Source: Halococcus sediminicola (lineage in GTDB: Archaea > Halobacteriota > Halobacteria > Halobacteriales > Halococcaceae). Taken from it: 64,000 nucleotides of DNA. Shown one piece after another: positions 1-8,600 of the stretch. Each line of letters opens with the position of its first letter. The first letter of the stretch is position 1. The translations under genes and the position numbers were made by a program. Location of the stretch: positions 62,001 to 126,000 of the forward strand of contig NZ_BBMP01000007.1 in assembly GCF_000755245.1 (NCBI RefSeq), read 5' to 3'. The notes under the pieces are model-generated. The model saw nothing but the letters and a program-made list of their open reading frames with translations. It did not search any database and was not told where the DNA came from.

Positions 1-300
1 TCCGTAAAACACCGTCCATACCACCTCAAAACGCCCTGACGAAGGTGGTTACTATGGCAATCGGCCATCTCATAGCGACCGAGTGCCCTGGTTCGGGCCG
101 GCATCCGAATCACGTCTCCGACATGGTTGGTCTCGTGGAGCATGTAGTTCGATCAACGCCTGCCGACCGCCGAACGGAGACAGTCTTAATACATCGGACC
201 GTCGAGACCCGTTCAGGAACCGCGAGCGACGTTCGTGGTGGTTCTGTCGTCCTCTCATGATTCGGTCGCCTCTCTCCAGTCGAACGGTAGTCGGGGTCGC
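1..300. other. Non-coding leader region before the first gene
   Basis: I see no convincing gene here; the open frames lack haloarchaeal protein character. A 7-base inverted repeat (ACCACCT at 20-26 and AGGTGGT at 43-49) could form a hairpin and might end a gene lying to the left of the window. A weak TATA-like stretch (cttaatac, about 184-191) is the only promoter-like element before the first transporter. Confidence 0.4.
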
Positions 301-1485
301 ATGAACAGACGATGGTCTCTCGTGGCCGGGGGCTGGTTGCTTGCCGCCGTCCTGAACGCCTACATCATCGTCCCCGCGAGTTTCTTTTCGATCATCTCCG
401 AGCAACTGGCGATCAGCTCGACGGCCGCAAGCTGGATCGTGAGTGTGATGTTCGGCGTGGGCGTGATCGCAAGCGTCCCCGCGGGTATCGCGCTGGATCG
501 ACTCGACAATCGTCGTGCCATTCTCATCGCTGCGGGCGTGTTGGTGGTCTCTGGAGTGGGAAGCTGGTACGCCGCCAGAACGGGTTCGTACGGGTTGCTG
601 CTTGCGGCACGGGCGCTCGGTGGATGCACGTTCCCGGTCATCTGGACGGGGAGTATGAACCTCATCGGCCGAACCTTCGACGCGGCGACCCACGCGACCG
701 CGATCGGCGTGTTCACCACGAGCGCCCCTGCCGGGTTCGCCATCGGACAGCTCTCGGGGTCGTTGCTCGCCTCTCAGTGGGGCTGGACAGTCCCGTTCGG
801 TGTCTTCGCCCTCCCTGCGGGCCTCGCTGGTGGCCTCTTCTGGATCGGGAGCCGACACACTCCCAGTCGGAGTGTCGAAAGCTCCCCACCACAGATCGCC
901 GATTTCCGGCACGTTCTGACGAATCACCACGTCCAGTCGGTCGCCGTGATGGGATTTCTGGCGTACTCGGTGTACGTGTTCTTCAATTCGTGGATGCCGA
1001 CCTACCTCACCGACCAGTTGGGGCTGTCGGTGGCTGCGAGCGGGGTGTTGGTCGCTGCCTTTCCCGCGATGGGAGTTCTCTCGCGGAGCGGAAGCGGGTT
1101 CATCTCCGATTGGTTTCTGACCCAGCGCCGGCAGCCGCTGGTGACGGTCGCGTTCGGGGTTGCGTTCCCGTTGGTCGCCGTGATCGCCGTCTCGAAAGTC
1201 ATCGCGTTGCTGGTCGCCTGTCTGGTGCTGGCCGGGTTGTTCGTCCAGTTGGGGATCGGTATCCTCTACACGTACGTCCAGGAACTGGTCGATCCGACCG
1301 TGGGTGCAACGGCACTGGCGGCACTCACGATGATGTGCTCGTTGGGTTCGTTTACTGCACCGCTCGTCACGGGGTTTCTCATCGAGCAGACGGAGGGCTA
1401 CGGAGCCGCGTTCGGCTATGCGCTGTTGATCGTGGGCGTGGGAGCCGTGCTCGCCTACCGTGGCCCGGAGCCCAATAGCTCCTGA
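301..1485 (+). CDS. MFS family transporter
   Basis: Predicted 394-residue major facilitator superfamily permease in the cytoplasmic membrane. It has about twelve hydrophobic segments, with an RLDNRR-type loop after helix 2 (about residues 63-68) matching the conserved MFS loop 2-3 position. The second half begins near residue 205 after a polar central loop ([12 protein letters not shown]). I chose the ATG at 301 because MNRRWSLVAGGW directly precedes the first membrane segment; a GTG at 235 would add a polar tail unlike the family. The resemblance is to nitrate/cyanate-type MFS proteins, but the substrate cannot be told. It stands alone, with a small membrane protein downstream. Confidence 0.8.
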   Translation: MNRRWSLVAGGWLLAAVLNAYIIVPASFFSIISEQLAISSTAASWIVSVMFGVGVIASVPAGIALDRLDNRRAILIAAGVLVVSGVGSWYAARTGSYGLLLAARALGGCTFPVIWTGSMNLIGRTFDAATHATAIGVFTTSAPAGFAIGQLSGSLLASQWGWTVPFGVFALPAGLAGGLFWIGSRHTPSRSVESSPPQIADFRHVLTNHHVQSVAVMGFLAYSVYVFFNSWMPTYLTDQLGLSVAASGVLVAAFPAMGVLSRSGSGFISDWFLTQRRQPLVTVAFGVAFPLVAVIAVSKVIALLVACLVLAGLFVQLGIGILYTYVQELVDPTVGATALAALTMMCSLGSFTAPLVTGFLIEQTEGYGAAFGYALLIVGVGAVLAYRGPEPNSS

Positions 1486-1576
1486 TCAGCTGAATTGCAG
1501 GACGCTGGTCCAGACCGTCCGGTGCTTGCGAGTGAGCGCCCAGCAGTTTACTTCGAGAAGCAACGAGCGTCGGGCG

Positions 1577-1927
1577 ATGATCGGACTCTCGCTGGGGAAG
1601 AAGGCGGTCAAATACGGGTACAAACGTGCTGGAATCCCCGGTGCAATCGCCACCGGGAGTGCAACAGCAGTCGGCTACCTGGTGGTCAAGCGGGCGCTCG
1701 AATCACGCACGGGCGAACGGAACGTCGACGCGGCGATCGATACGGACCGGATCAAATCGGCCGTCGATGAGGGCGGGGTACGTGCCGTCACCGACCGGGA
1801 GACACTCGAATCGGCCGTCGACGAAGACCAGCTCGACTCAGCTGTCGACATCGGAAACGTTCAGTCGGAAGCCGAGAACGAAGCTGCCGACAGGGAACGA
1901 GATTCGGACGACAACCCCACCGGATAG
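1577..1927 (+). CDS. Small membrane-associated protein with SAVD-type repeats
   Basis: Predicted 116-residue protein that I do not recognise as a named family. The N-terminus is basic and amphipathic (GKKAVKYGYKRAG), followed by one likely membrane segment (residues about 19-37). The rest is acidic and built from imperfect repeats of about 12-16 residues ending in AVD or AID (IKSAVDEGG, LESAVDEDQ, LDSAVDIGN), then a Glu/Asp-rich disordered tail. I chose the ATG at 1577 because it starts just before the basic/hydrophobic segment; an in-frame ATG at 1460 overlaps the preceding gene. Function unknown; a membrane-tethered acidic tail is the only structural inference. Confidence 0.6.
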   Translation: MIGLSLGKKAVKYGYKRAGIPGAIATGSATAVGYLVVKRALESRTGERNVDAAIDTDRIKSAVDEGGVRAVTDRETLESAVDEDQLDSAVDIGNVQSEAENEAADRERDSDDNPTG

Positions 1928-1975
1928 GCCGTCCGGTTGTCTCACACCGAGTCGATCGCGGAGCGGCGGGAACGG

Positions 1976-2389
1976 TCACATGACGCTCACTACGGGCTGG
2001 TCGGCGTTCAACAGCACCGACTGTGTGACGCTGCCGAAGACCGCCTTCCCGGTCGGGGAGCGTTTGCGCTTGCCGACGACGATGTATCGAGCGTCGTGTT
2101 CGTTCGCATGGCCGATTATTTCGCCGCTCGCCTTGCCGATGAGACCGACGGCCGTCGCGTCGATCTCGGCGGCCGCCGTCGCCGCGATCTCCCGTGCGGC
2201 CTCCTCGCCGTCGTCGGCTTCCCGTGCGGTAGCCGTTTCGGCGACGGTGTCCTGTCTCACCTTTTTCGCCTCCATGCGACTGATCGCGTGCACGACGTGG
2301 ACGTCCTCATCGAAGGCGTCCGCAAGCGCTTCTGCCTCCCGAACGACGCGCCCGCTTCGTTCCGATTCACTTACTGCAGCGACGATCAT
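1976..2389 (-). CDS. Universal stress protein, UspA family (single domain)
   Basis: Predicted 137-residue UspA-fold protein, the usual single-domain length. It starts with the typical first beta strand (MIVAAVSES). Near the C-terminus it has the nucleotide-binding region [20 protein letters not shown], which fits the G-x2-G-x9-G-S/T pattern only loosely because the first glycine is followed by a basic run. A strong TATA element lies about 30 bases upstream, so the message is probably leaderless and stress- or growth-phase controlled. It is transcribed towards the small membrane protein. The role (ATP-binding stress protein) comes from the family; no partner is visible. Confidence 0.85.
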   Translation of the reverse strand: MIVAAVSESERSGRVVREAEALADAFDEDVHVVHAISRMEAKKVRQDTVAETATAREADDGEEAAREIAATAAAEIDATAVGLIGKASGEIIGHANEHDARYIVVGKRKRSPTGKAVFGSVTQSVLLNADQPVVSVM

Positions 2390-2415
2390 TACCAGCGCAA
2401 TCGTTCCCCGAGAAG

Positions 2416-2426
2416 GTTATAAATTT
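2416..2426 (-). promoter_or_regulatory. TATA box of the UspA gene
   Basis: Read on the minus strand, AATTTATAACC is centred about 30 bases before the start codon at 2389. This is the spacing expected for a leaderless haloarchaeal transcript, and it supports that start. Confidence 0.6.
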
Positions 2427-2810
2427 CGAATCTCGTGATACCCACCTACCAAACTGTCGGCGAATGCTGTGTCATGGGCCAACGGCTGTCCACTCTGTTC
2501 GTTGTCGATGTCGGTTCGTCATTGCTCCATAGCAGAACGTCCGACTCAACCATCACGACGTCTCACGTGTTCGGTCGTATTTCGGGTGCTGCTCGCCGAG
2601 ATACCGTGGCTCATCGACGAGATAGTCGACAGTCATCAACCACAGGTTCGATCGGATGTATACGTTCCAACCGTGTCCCTCCCATTTGGAGGATCAATAC
2701 CTGATCTTCACCCGGTCTATTGTTTTCTACTACCCATACTCAGCAATAGCTTGTTCATATATACCATCAAAATTCGAAAATCGAATCAGAAGTACAAATA
2801 AACCAGTATC

Positions 2811-2816
2811 TATAAA
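2811..2816 (+). promoter_or_regulatory. TATA box of the aminotransferase gene
   Basis: TATAAA is centred about 27 bases upstream of the ATG at 2840. That places transcription start at or next to the ATG (leaderless mRNA) and decides against the in-frame ATG at 2816, which overlaps the TATA box itself. Confidence 0.65.
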
Positions 2817-2839
2817 TGCCTCACGGTCGAAGGGTGGCT

Positions 2840-4165
2840 ATGGCGCAGCGCGAACAGATCAGCGCAGGCAAAAGCGGCGTACTCGCTCACTTCGGTCACA
2901 TGGGCGAAGAACCAATGACGATAACCGACGGCGATGGCGCGTACGTGCGCGATCGGGACGACGAGGAATACCTCGACTTCACCTCTCAGTTATATTGTGT
3001 AAACGCGGGGCACGGCAACGACGCCATCGTCGAGGCGATGAACGAACAGCTCGACCGGGTTCAATACGTGTCATCGGCGAAGAACAACGACGCGCGCACC
3101 CAGCTCGCCGACGATCTGGCCGAGGTCGCCCCACAGCCGCTCACCGACGTGTTCTTCTCGATTTCGGGCAGCGAGGCGAACGAGGCGGCGATACAGATCG
3201 CCCGCGAGTTTCAGGATGCTTCCACAGTACTGACCCGCTGGCGGTCCTATCACGGTGGCACGTACGCGACCGCGGGCATCACGGGCGATCCCGCGATTCG
3301 CCTCCCGGTCGAGTCGCACGCCTCGACCAGCGGAAACGTGAAGTTCCTGCCGCCGTTCGGGGGTGCCGACGCCGCCTTCAACGCCGACTCGCCCGAGGAC
3401 CTCACCGAGAAATCCCTCGACCACCTCGAATACGTCATCCGCAACCAGGGACCGGACTCGATCGCGGCGCTCGTCACCGAGATCGTCGGCGGGTCGAGCG
3501 GCGCGTTCACCGCGCCACCGGGCTATTTCGAGGGCGTCCGCGAACTCTGTGACGAGTACGACATCCTGCTCGTCGCCGACGAAGTCATCACCGGGTTCGG
3601 GCGCTGTGGCGAGTGGTTCGGCAGCCACACCGAGGACCTCGAACCCGACATGATAACGTTCGCCAAGGGTGTGACGAGCGCGTACGCGCCGCTCGCGGGT
3701 GTCTTGATGCGGTCGGAACTCGGTGATTCGCTTCGGGACGACGCGATGGACATCGGCCAGACGTTCGCCGGCAACCCGGTCGCCTGTGCGGCCGGCAGTG
3801 CCGCCCTCGAAGAGTACGACGACCACCTCATCGACAACGTCCGCGACCTCTCGCCCGCGCTCGAAGAGCAGATTAGGGGTCTCGCAGACCACGACGTGGT
3901 CTGTGACGTCCGTGGTCGCGGGTTTCACTGGGCCGTCGAGTTCGCCGACCCGGAGACCGGCGAACCGGTGTTCGACCCGCGCGTCGAGGACGGCTACAAT
4001 CCGGTCGCGGATATCGTCGCCCGTACGCGCGAGAAAGGTGTTCTCATCGGTGGCGGTCGCCCGCTGATTCAGATCATGCTCTCGCCGCCCTTCTGCATCG
4101 ACGAAGCGGACATCGAGAAAGCCGTCGGGGCGCTCGACGAGTCCATCGAGGAGGTCTTCGAATAA
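2840..4165 (+). CDS. Class III pyridoxal-phosphate aminotransferase
   Basis: Predicted 441-residue fold-type I, class III (omega) aminotransferase. It has the GSEAN motif near residue 110, the cofactor-binding Asp-Glu pair in LLVADEVITGFGR (D247, E248), and the Schiff-base lysine in TFAKGVTS (K276). Family members transfer an omega- or alpha-amino group to a keto acid; the amino donor cannot be read from the sequence. It is followed by a convergent Lrp-type regulator gene and sits in a cluster with an ornithine cyclodeaminase-family enzyme, an APC permease and an amidase, which suggests catabolism of an imported amino compound. The start at 2840 is fixed by the TATA box. Confidence 0.88.
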   Translation: MAQREQISAGKSGVLAHFGHMGEEPMTITDGDGAYVRDRDDEEYLDFTSQLYCVNAGHGNDAIVEAMNEQLDRVQYVSSAKNNDARTQLADDLAEVAPQPLTDVFFSISGSEANEAAIQIAREFQDASTVLTRWRSYHGGTYATAGITGDPAIRLPVESHASTSGNVKFLPPFGGADAAFNADSPEDLTEKSLDHLEYVIRNQGPDSIAALVTEIVGGSSGAFTAPPGYFEGVRELCDEYDILLVADEVITGFGRCGEWFGSHTEDLEPDMITFAKGVTSAYAPLAGVLMRSELGDSLRDDAMDIGQTFAGNPVACAAGSAALEEYDDHLIDNVRDLSPALEEQIRGLADHDVVCDVRGRGFHWAVEFADPETGEPVFDPRVEDGYNPVADIVARTREKGVLIGGGRPLIQIMLSPPFCIDEADIEKAVGALDESIEEVFE

Positions 4166-4168
4166 CCG

Positions 4169-4681
4169 TCACTCGTCGGTGGCGGCGATCGATTTGAGGG
4201 TGTCGAATTCGAAGTTCTTGAGCAGCCGTGGTTCGTTCTTGATGGTCGAGATGACGAATATCGAGCGGGTGCGCATCACCTCGTCGATGGACTCGAACTG
4301 TGCGATGAGATCCTCGACCATGCCCTGATGGCCCAGTCGGGCGATGACGACGAAGTCGGTCTCGCCCATCGTGAAGTAGACTTGGTCGGCCCCTTCGATC
4401 TCCGAGAGTTTCTCGCCGACGCGCTCGTGATACTCCTCGTCGTACTCGGCGATGACCTCCGCGATGATGGTGACGCCGAGCCCGACTTTCTCGTAGTTGA
4501 TGTCGTAGAGATCGTTCTCGATGACGCCCTCCTCGCGGAGGTTGTTCAGGCGGTAGTAGATGGTGGATTTCGGAATGCCCGTCTCCTCGTGGATACGATC
4601 CGGACTGCCCGTGCCGAGGTTCGCAATCGCCGAGAGGATTTTGATGTCACGTTCGTCCATACTTGAATGCAGTTGCTCCAT
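4169..4681 (-). CDS. Lrp/AsnC family transcriptional regulator
   Basis: Predicted 170-residue regulator with an N-terminal winged helix-turn-helix (residues about 10-58, GIPKSTIYYRLNNL as recognition region) and a C-terminal RAM ligand-binding domain (about 68-150). Family members bind amino acids and control amino-acid uptake and breakdown genes. It ends 4 bases after the aminotransferase stop, convergently, and is next to the cyclodeaminase-family gene on the same strand, so it is the obvious candidate regulator of this cluster. I chose the ATG at 4681; a TTAA-containing TATA-like element lies just over 20 bases upstream. A later ATG at 4660 (MDERDIKIL) is possible. Confidence 0.88.
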   Translation of the reverse strand: MEQLHSSMDERDIKILSAIANLGTGSPDRIHEETGIPKSTIYYRLNNLREEGVIENDLYDINYEKVGLGVTIIAEVIAEYDEEYHERVGEKLSEIEGADQVYFTMGETDFVVIARLGHQGMVEDLIAQFESIDEVMRTRSIFVISTIKNEPRLLKNFEFDTLKSIAATDE

Positions 4682-4790
4682 AGTCGATACGCGCACTTAA
4701 TCCCCTCTATTGCGTACAGAAACGGCGACACCGTCGCTTCGCCGAACCGTTTGCGAACTCGCCTTGAAAACTGTACCGGGCGGTCGTTCG

Positions 4791-5798
4791 CTACGTACCG
4801 ACGAGGTCGAAGGCGTAGCCGGCACCCTGCTCCTCGGCGGTTTCGTAGATCAGGCGTGCAGTAGCGACGTCCTGAATCGCCAATCCTGTGGAATCGAAGA
4901 TCGTGAGTTCGTCGGTCGGCGCGTCGCGCGTTCCGCTGACGACCTCGCTCAGGTCGGCGTGGACGTCCGTTCTGGCGAGGCGACCCTCGGCGACGGCGAC
5001 GTTGATCTCGCCGCTGTGTGAACACTGCTCCCAGTCGTCGACGACCACGGCGGCGTCCTCGATGATATGTGGGTCGAGTTCCTGTTTGCCCTCCGCGTCG
5101 GCGCCCATCGCGTTGATGTGCGTTCCCTCGTCGAGCCATTCGCGCTTCAAAATCGGCTCCGTTGAGGGGGTAGTGGTCGAAATCACGTCACAACCCGCGA
5201 CCTCCCTCGGACTGCCCGCGACCACCTCGTCGGCACGGCCGGTCTCTTTCTCACAGAGATCCGCGACCGCCCGCTCATCCAGATCGGTGACGACGACGCG
5301 ATCGAGATCGACGGCGCTCGAAATCGCCTCCAACTGTGCGCGCGCCTGCTCGCCCGCCCCGAGCAGCCCCAGGCTGCTCGCGTCCGGGGGAGCGAGATGG
5401 CGGCTGGCGACGCCGCCGACCGCACCGGTCCGGTAACGGGTGAGTTTCGTCCCGTCCATGATGGCGAGCGGATAGGCCGTCTCCGGATCCGAGTAGATGA
5501 CGACCCCCATCACCGTCGGCAGGCCGTATTTCTCGGGATTGTCCGGATGGACGTTCACCCACTTGAGACCGGCCGCGCCGTCGACGTACGCCGGCATCGC
5601 CCGGAAGTCGCCGTTCTCTTCGGGGAGGTCGACGTAGGTCTTCGGCGGCATCACCGCGTCGCCGGATTCGTAGGCGACGAAGGCCTCCTCGATGGCGTCG
5701 ATGACCCCACCCATCTCGACGCACTCGTCGAGTTCGTCGCGGTCTATCATCAGTGTTCCCCGCTCGGTCGCGTCCTCTTCGGTCGTGAGTGTACTCAT
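4791..5798 (-). CDS. Ornithine cyclodeaminase / mu-crystallin family dehydrogenase
   Basis: Predicted 335-residue NAD(P)-dependent enzyme of the ornithine cyclodeaminase/mu-crystallin/archaeal alanine dehydrogenase family. It has the substrate-side lysine in GLKWVN (K79), DGTKLTRYRTGA (about 115-126) and the Rossmann motif LGLLGAGEQA (about 143-152). Possible reactions are alanine dehydrogenase, ketimine reductase or ornithine cyclodeaminase; the sequence does not decide. With the adjacent aminotransferase, the pair could interconvert amino and imino/keto acids. The ATG at 5798 is preferred over 5804 because a TATA-like element (5821-5830) is 28 bases upstream. Confidence 0.85.
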   Translation of the reverse strand: MSTLTTEEDATERGTLMIDRDELDECVEMGGVIDAIEEAFVAYESGDAVMPPKTYVDLPEENGDFRAMPAYVDGAAGLKWVNVHPDNPEKYGLPTVMGVVIYSDPETAYPLAIMDGTKLTRYRTGAVGGVASRHLAPPDASSLGLLGAGEQARAQLEAISSAVDLDRVVVTDLDERAVADLCEKETGRADEVVAGSPREVAGCDVISTTTPSTEPILKREWLDEGTHINAMGADAEGKQELDPHIIEDAAVVVDDWEQCSHSGEINVAVAEGRLARTDVHADLSEVVSGTRDAPTDELTIFDSTGLAIQDVATARLIYETAEEQGAGYAFDLVGT

Positions 5799-6124
5799 AC
5801 GCACTTATCCAACTATTCGGGAATATCTTAAATCTTTCTGTCCTAAATACAGTACTTCTGATTCTCAATTCCGAATTCTTCCCCAATAGTCACTCGATTT
5901 CATAGACGGCGGCTCACGTTCCCAGCGGCGCGCATCGGCCGTGGAGCACGCTGGTCGATTCAGCCCGCAAGCATACGGTTCATGAATGTTCGGCGACGAT
6001 TCGCGGCGGCGGCATCGGTCGATTGCGATGAAGTTCGTACATATCCGATAGTAGCCGTTGCTATTACATTCAATTCCAATATCAGCCCAAAAGTTTGAAG
6101 TATTCGCGAGTGTTTGTCGGTAGC
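5799..6124. other. Divergent regulatory region between cyclodeaminase and permease genes
   Basis: This 326-base non-coding region is AT-rich at both ends. On the minus strand a TATA-like element at 5821-5830 serves the cyclodeaminase-family gene. For the permease, the stretch tttgaagtatt (about 6094-6104) lies 20-31 bases before the ATG at 6125. The sequence ATACGCACTTATCC next to the cyclodeaminase start resembles ATACGCGCACTTAATCC before the Lrp gene (4688-4704), a possible shared operator. Confidence 0.45.
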
Positions 6125-7534
6125 ATGCCGGAAGATGCCACGGACGGCTCGCTGGAACGGGTTCTCTCACGGTGGCAACTGTTCGCCATCGGGTTCGGCG
6201 CGATCGTCGGTTGGGGCTGGATCATCCAGATGGGCTACTGGATCGACGAAGCGGGTCCCTATGGAGCGATGGCCGCCTTCGCCATCGGCGGGGTTCTAGT
6301 ACTACTCGTCGCGCTCATCTACGGCGAACTCGTCTCGGCGATGCCCTTTGCCGGCGGCGAACACGTCTACACCCATCGGGCGTTCGGCCCGGTGGTCTCC
6401 TTTATCTGTAGCTGGTCGCTGCTACTCGGCTACATGGGCGTCGTCGGTTTCCAGTCCATCGCCATCGGCATCGGCTTTTCCTATCTGATTCCGGGCTTCG
6501 ATGTCCTGAAACTCTGGACGTTCGCGGGCCAGACGGTCTACGGCTCGTGGGTCGCCATCGGTTTCCTCGGCATCGCCGCCATCACATACATGAACTACCG
6601 TGGCGTGGAGGTCACCGCCCAGATTCAACTCATCCTCGCAACGATAATCGGCATCTCGGGCATCGCGTTGGTTACGGGGTCGCTCACGGTCGGCCCGTCG
6701 GTGTCGAACGCGGCCTTCGGCGGCGCGGCGGTGGTCGGTGTCACCACGGTCGCCATCCAAGTCCCGATGCTGTTCGTCGGTTTCGACGTGATTCCACAGG
6801 CCGCCGAGGAGGCGGACATGTCCTCGCGGTCGCTCGCGCTGGTACTGCTCGCCGTCGTCGCCACGGTTGGATTGTTCTACATCGTGAGCATCTGGGCGGC
6901 CGGGCAGGCCGTACCCGCGGGCGTGCTCGGCGACAGCCTCGTACCGGCCGCGACGGCGATGAGCGCGGTATTCAGTAGTACGGTCGCGGGCAAACTGATG
7001 ACGGTCGTCGGTATCGGTGCGTTGCTCACCAGCTGGAGCGCGTTCGTCATCGGCGCGAGCCGCGTCGTCTTTGCGATGGCCGATTCGGGTCTTCTCCCCG
7101 AATCGCTCGCCACGGTCCACCCCGAGTACAACACGCCCTCGCACGCGATCGTCCTCATCGGTGTGCTCTCGATGGCCGCGCCGTGGTTCGGTGGGAACTT
7201 CGTCAGCTCAATCATCAACGCCGGCTCGCTCGGCATCGTTCTCGCGTGGTTCACCGTTGCGCTGTCGTTCGTAGCGCTTCGGTACAAGGAGCCCGAGATG
7301 GAACGACCGTTCAAACTCCCCGGCGGCTACGCGTTCGGCATCGCCGCGATGGCCGTAACGGTGTTTTTCATCGCACTCTACATGCCCGGTGCGCCCTCGG
7401 CGTTGCTCTGGCCCCGCGAATGGATGATCGTTCTCACATGGGTCGTCCTCGGCGCGGTACTGTTTACCCTCTCCCGACGAACGACGACCGAGACGACCAT
7501 CGAGGACACCGGCCAACCCGCTTCGGAACGATAG
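6125..7534 (+). CDS. APC family amino-acid permease
   Basis: Predicted 469-residue amino acid-polyamine-organocation superfamily permease with about twelve membrane segments. The first helix carries the signature FGAIVGWGWIIQMG (near residues 19-32), equivalent to the GxG substrate-binding unwound helix of the APC fold. It is read divergently from the cyclodeaminase-family gene and lies 73 bases before the amidase. It is the likely importer for the amino compound handled by this cluster. The ATG at 6125 (MPEDATDGS) gives the short charged N-terminus usual in the family; the upstream ATG at 6095 falls in the promoter area. Confidence 0.87.
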   Translation: MPEDATDGSLERVLSRWQLFAIGFGAIVGWGWIIQMGYWIDEAGPYGAMAAFAIGGVLVLLVALIYGELVSAMPFAGGEHVYTHRAFGPVVSFICSWSLLLGYMGVVGFQSIAIGIGFSYLIPGFDVLKLWTFAGQTVYGSWVAIGFLGIAAITYMNYRGVEVTAQIQLILATIIGISGIALVTGSLTVGPSVSNAAFGGAAVVGVTTVAIQVPMLFVGFDVIPQAAEEADMSSRSLALVLLAVVATVGLFYIVSIWAAGQAVPAGVLGDSLVPAATAMSAVFSSTVAGKLMTVVGIGALLTSWSAFVIGASRVVFAMADSGLLPESLATVHPEYNTPSHAIVLIGVLSMAAPWFGGNFVSSIINAGSLGIVLAWFTVALSFVALRYKEPEMERPFKLPGGYAFGIAAMAVTVFFIALYMPGAPSALLWPREWMIVLTWVVLGAVLFTLSRRTTTETTIEDTGQPASER

Positions 7535-7607
7535 CGCGCGTCGCGACCAAGCGACCACTCGTGTCGGGGAACGATTTTTGTCCCCCGTCGCCGAACTGTA
7601 GATCGAA

Positions 7608-8522
7608 ATGACACGAACGACTGTTTCGCACGCGGACGGACACATCTACGAGTTCACGCCGGGCCTCGAAGCAGCGTACACCGCCGCGGACGGCGAATCG
7701 CTGACCGTCGAAACCGTCGACAGCCTCGACGGCGCGATTCAGGAAAACGCCGCACGGCTGGAGACCATCCCGGACGAGGTCAACGCCGCGACCGGCCCCG
7801 TCGCGGTCGCAGGGGCCACTCCGGGCGACGTTCTGCGCGTCGACATCGAAGACGTCCGTGTCAACGAGCAGCGGGGCCGCGTCGTGACCGTCCCGCGGTT
7901 CGGTCTCCTGCAGGACGACCCCGACATCGAGCATCCGTCGACGTACATTACGCCGGTCGACGGCGACACCATCGAGTTCGAGGGCGTCTCGGTGCCGATC
8001 CGGCCGGTCATCGGTACCATCGGCGTCGCGCCGGCCGCCGACTCGTACACGACGCTCACTTCCCACGACCACGGCGGCAACCTCGACACGACCGACATGA
8101 CCGCCGGGACGACCGCGTACTTCCCGGTCTTCCAAGAAGGAGCGATGCTCGCGATGGGCGACTCGAAGGCCGCGATGGCCGACGGCGAGATGTGCGGTAC
8201 CGGTGTCGAGATCGGTACCGATATCGACGTCACCGTCGAGGTGGTCTCGGAGCCAGCCGTTTCGCTCGAACGACCGATGGTCGAGACCGAGACGGCGTGG
8301 AAGACCGTCGCGAGCGCCGAGACGATGGAGGTGGCGGCCAAACTCGCCAACCGGGACGCGATAGCGCTGCTCGAAGACGAGTACGGCTGGGACGCGACGA
8401 AAGCATACATGTTCTCCAGTCTCGTCGGCGGATTGGAGATCAGCCAGGTCGTCGACCCGCTCGTCACGGTGCGAAACGCCATCCCGAAGCCGTATCTCGA
8501 CGATCCGTTCGGTGTCGCGTAG
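7608..8522 (+). CDS. Acetamidase/formamidase family amidase
   Basis: Predicted 304-residue amidase of the FmdA/AmdA family, near the usual length. Conserved parts include the HGGNLDT motif (about residues 155-161) and the later MGDSKAAMADGE...CGTGVE segment (about 183-201), which carries the metal and substrate residues in the family. It would hydrolyse a short-chain amide, such as formamide to formate plus ammonia or acetamide to acetate. It follows the APC permease by 73 bases on the same strand. The histidine operon just downstream produces formamide if its HutG is of the hydrolase type, giving a plausible substrate. Confidence 0.87.
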   Translation: MTRTTVSHADGHIYEFTPGLEAAYTAADGESLTVETVDSLDGAIQENAARLETIPDEVNAATGPVAVAGATPGDVLRVDIEDVRVNEQRGRVVTVPRFGLLQDDPDIEHPSTYITPVDGDTIEFEGVSVPIRPVIGTIGVAPAADSYTTLTSHDHGGNLDTTDMTAGTTAYFPVFQEGAMLAMGDSKAAMADGEMCGTGVEIGTDIDVTVEVVSEPAVSLERPMVETETAWKTVASAETMEVAAKLANRDAIALLEDEYGWDATKAYMFSSLVGGLEISQVVDPLVTVRNAIPKPYLDDPFGVA

Positions 8523-8600
8523 CGTCCGTGCTCGCGGCCCCGAACCGCTAGGGTGATGAACGCCACGCGCGACGGTCGCCACACAGCACTGAACATCGCT

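Larger units (their letters stand above)
2390..2839. other. Divergent intergenic region, AT-rich
   Basis: This 450-base region separates the UspA gene from the aminotransferase. The stretch from about 2690 to 2816 is markedly AT-rich for this genome and ends in the TATA box of the aminotransferase. Open frames in it give no protein-like sequence. It therefore looks purely regulatory. Confidence 0.5.
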
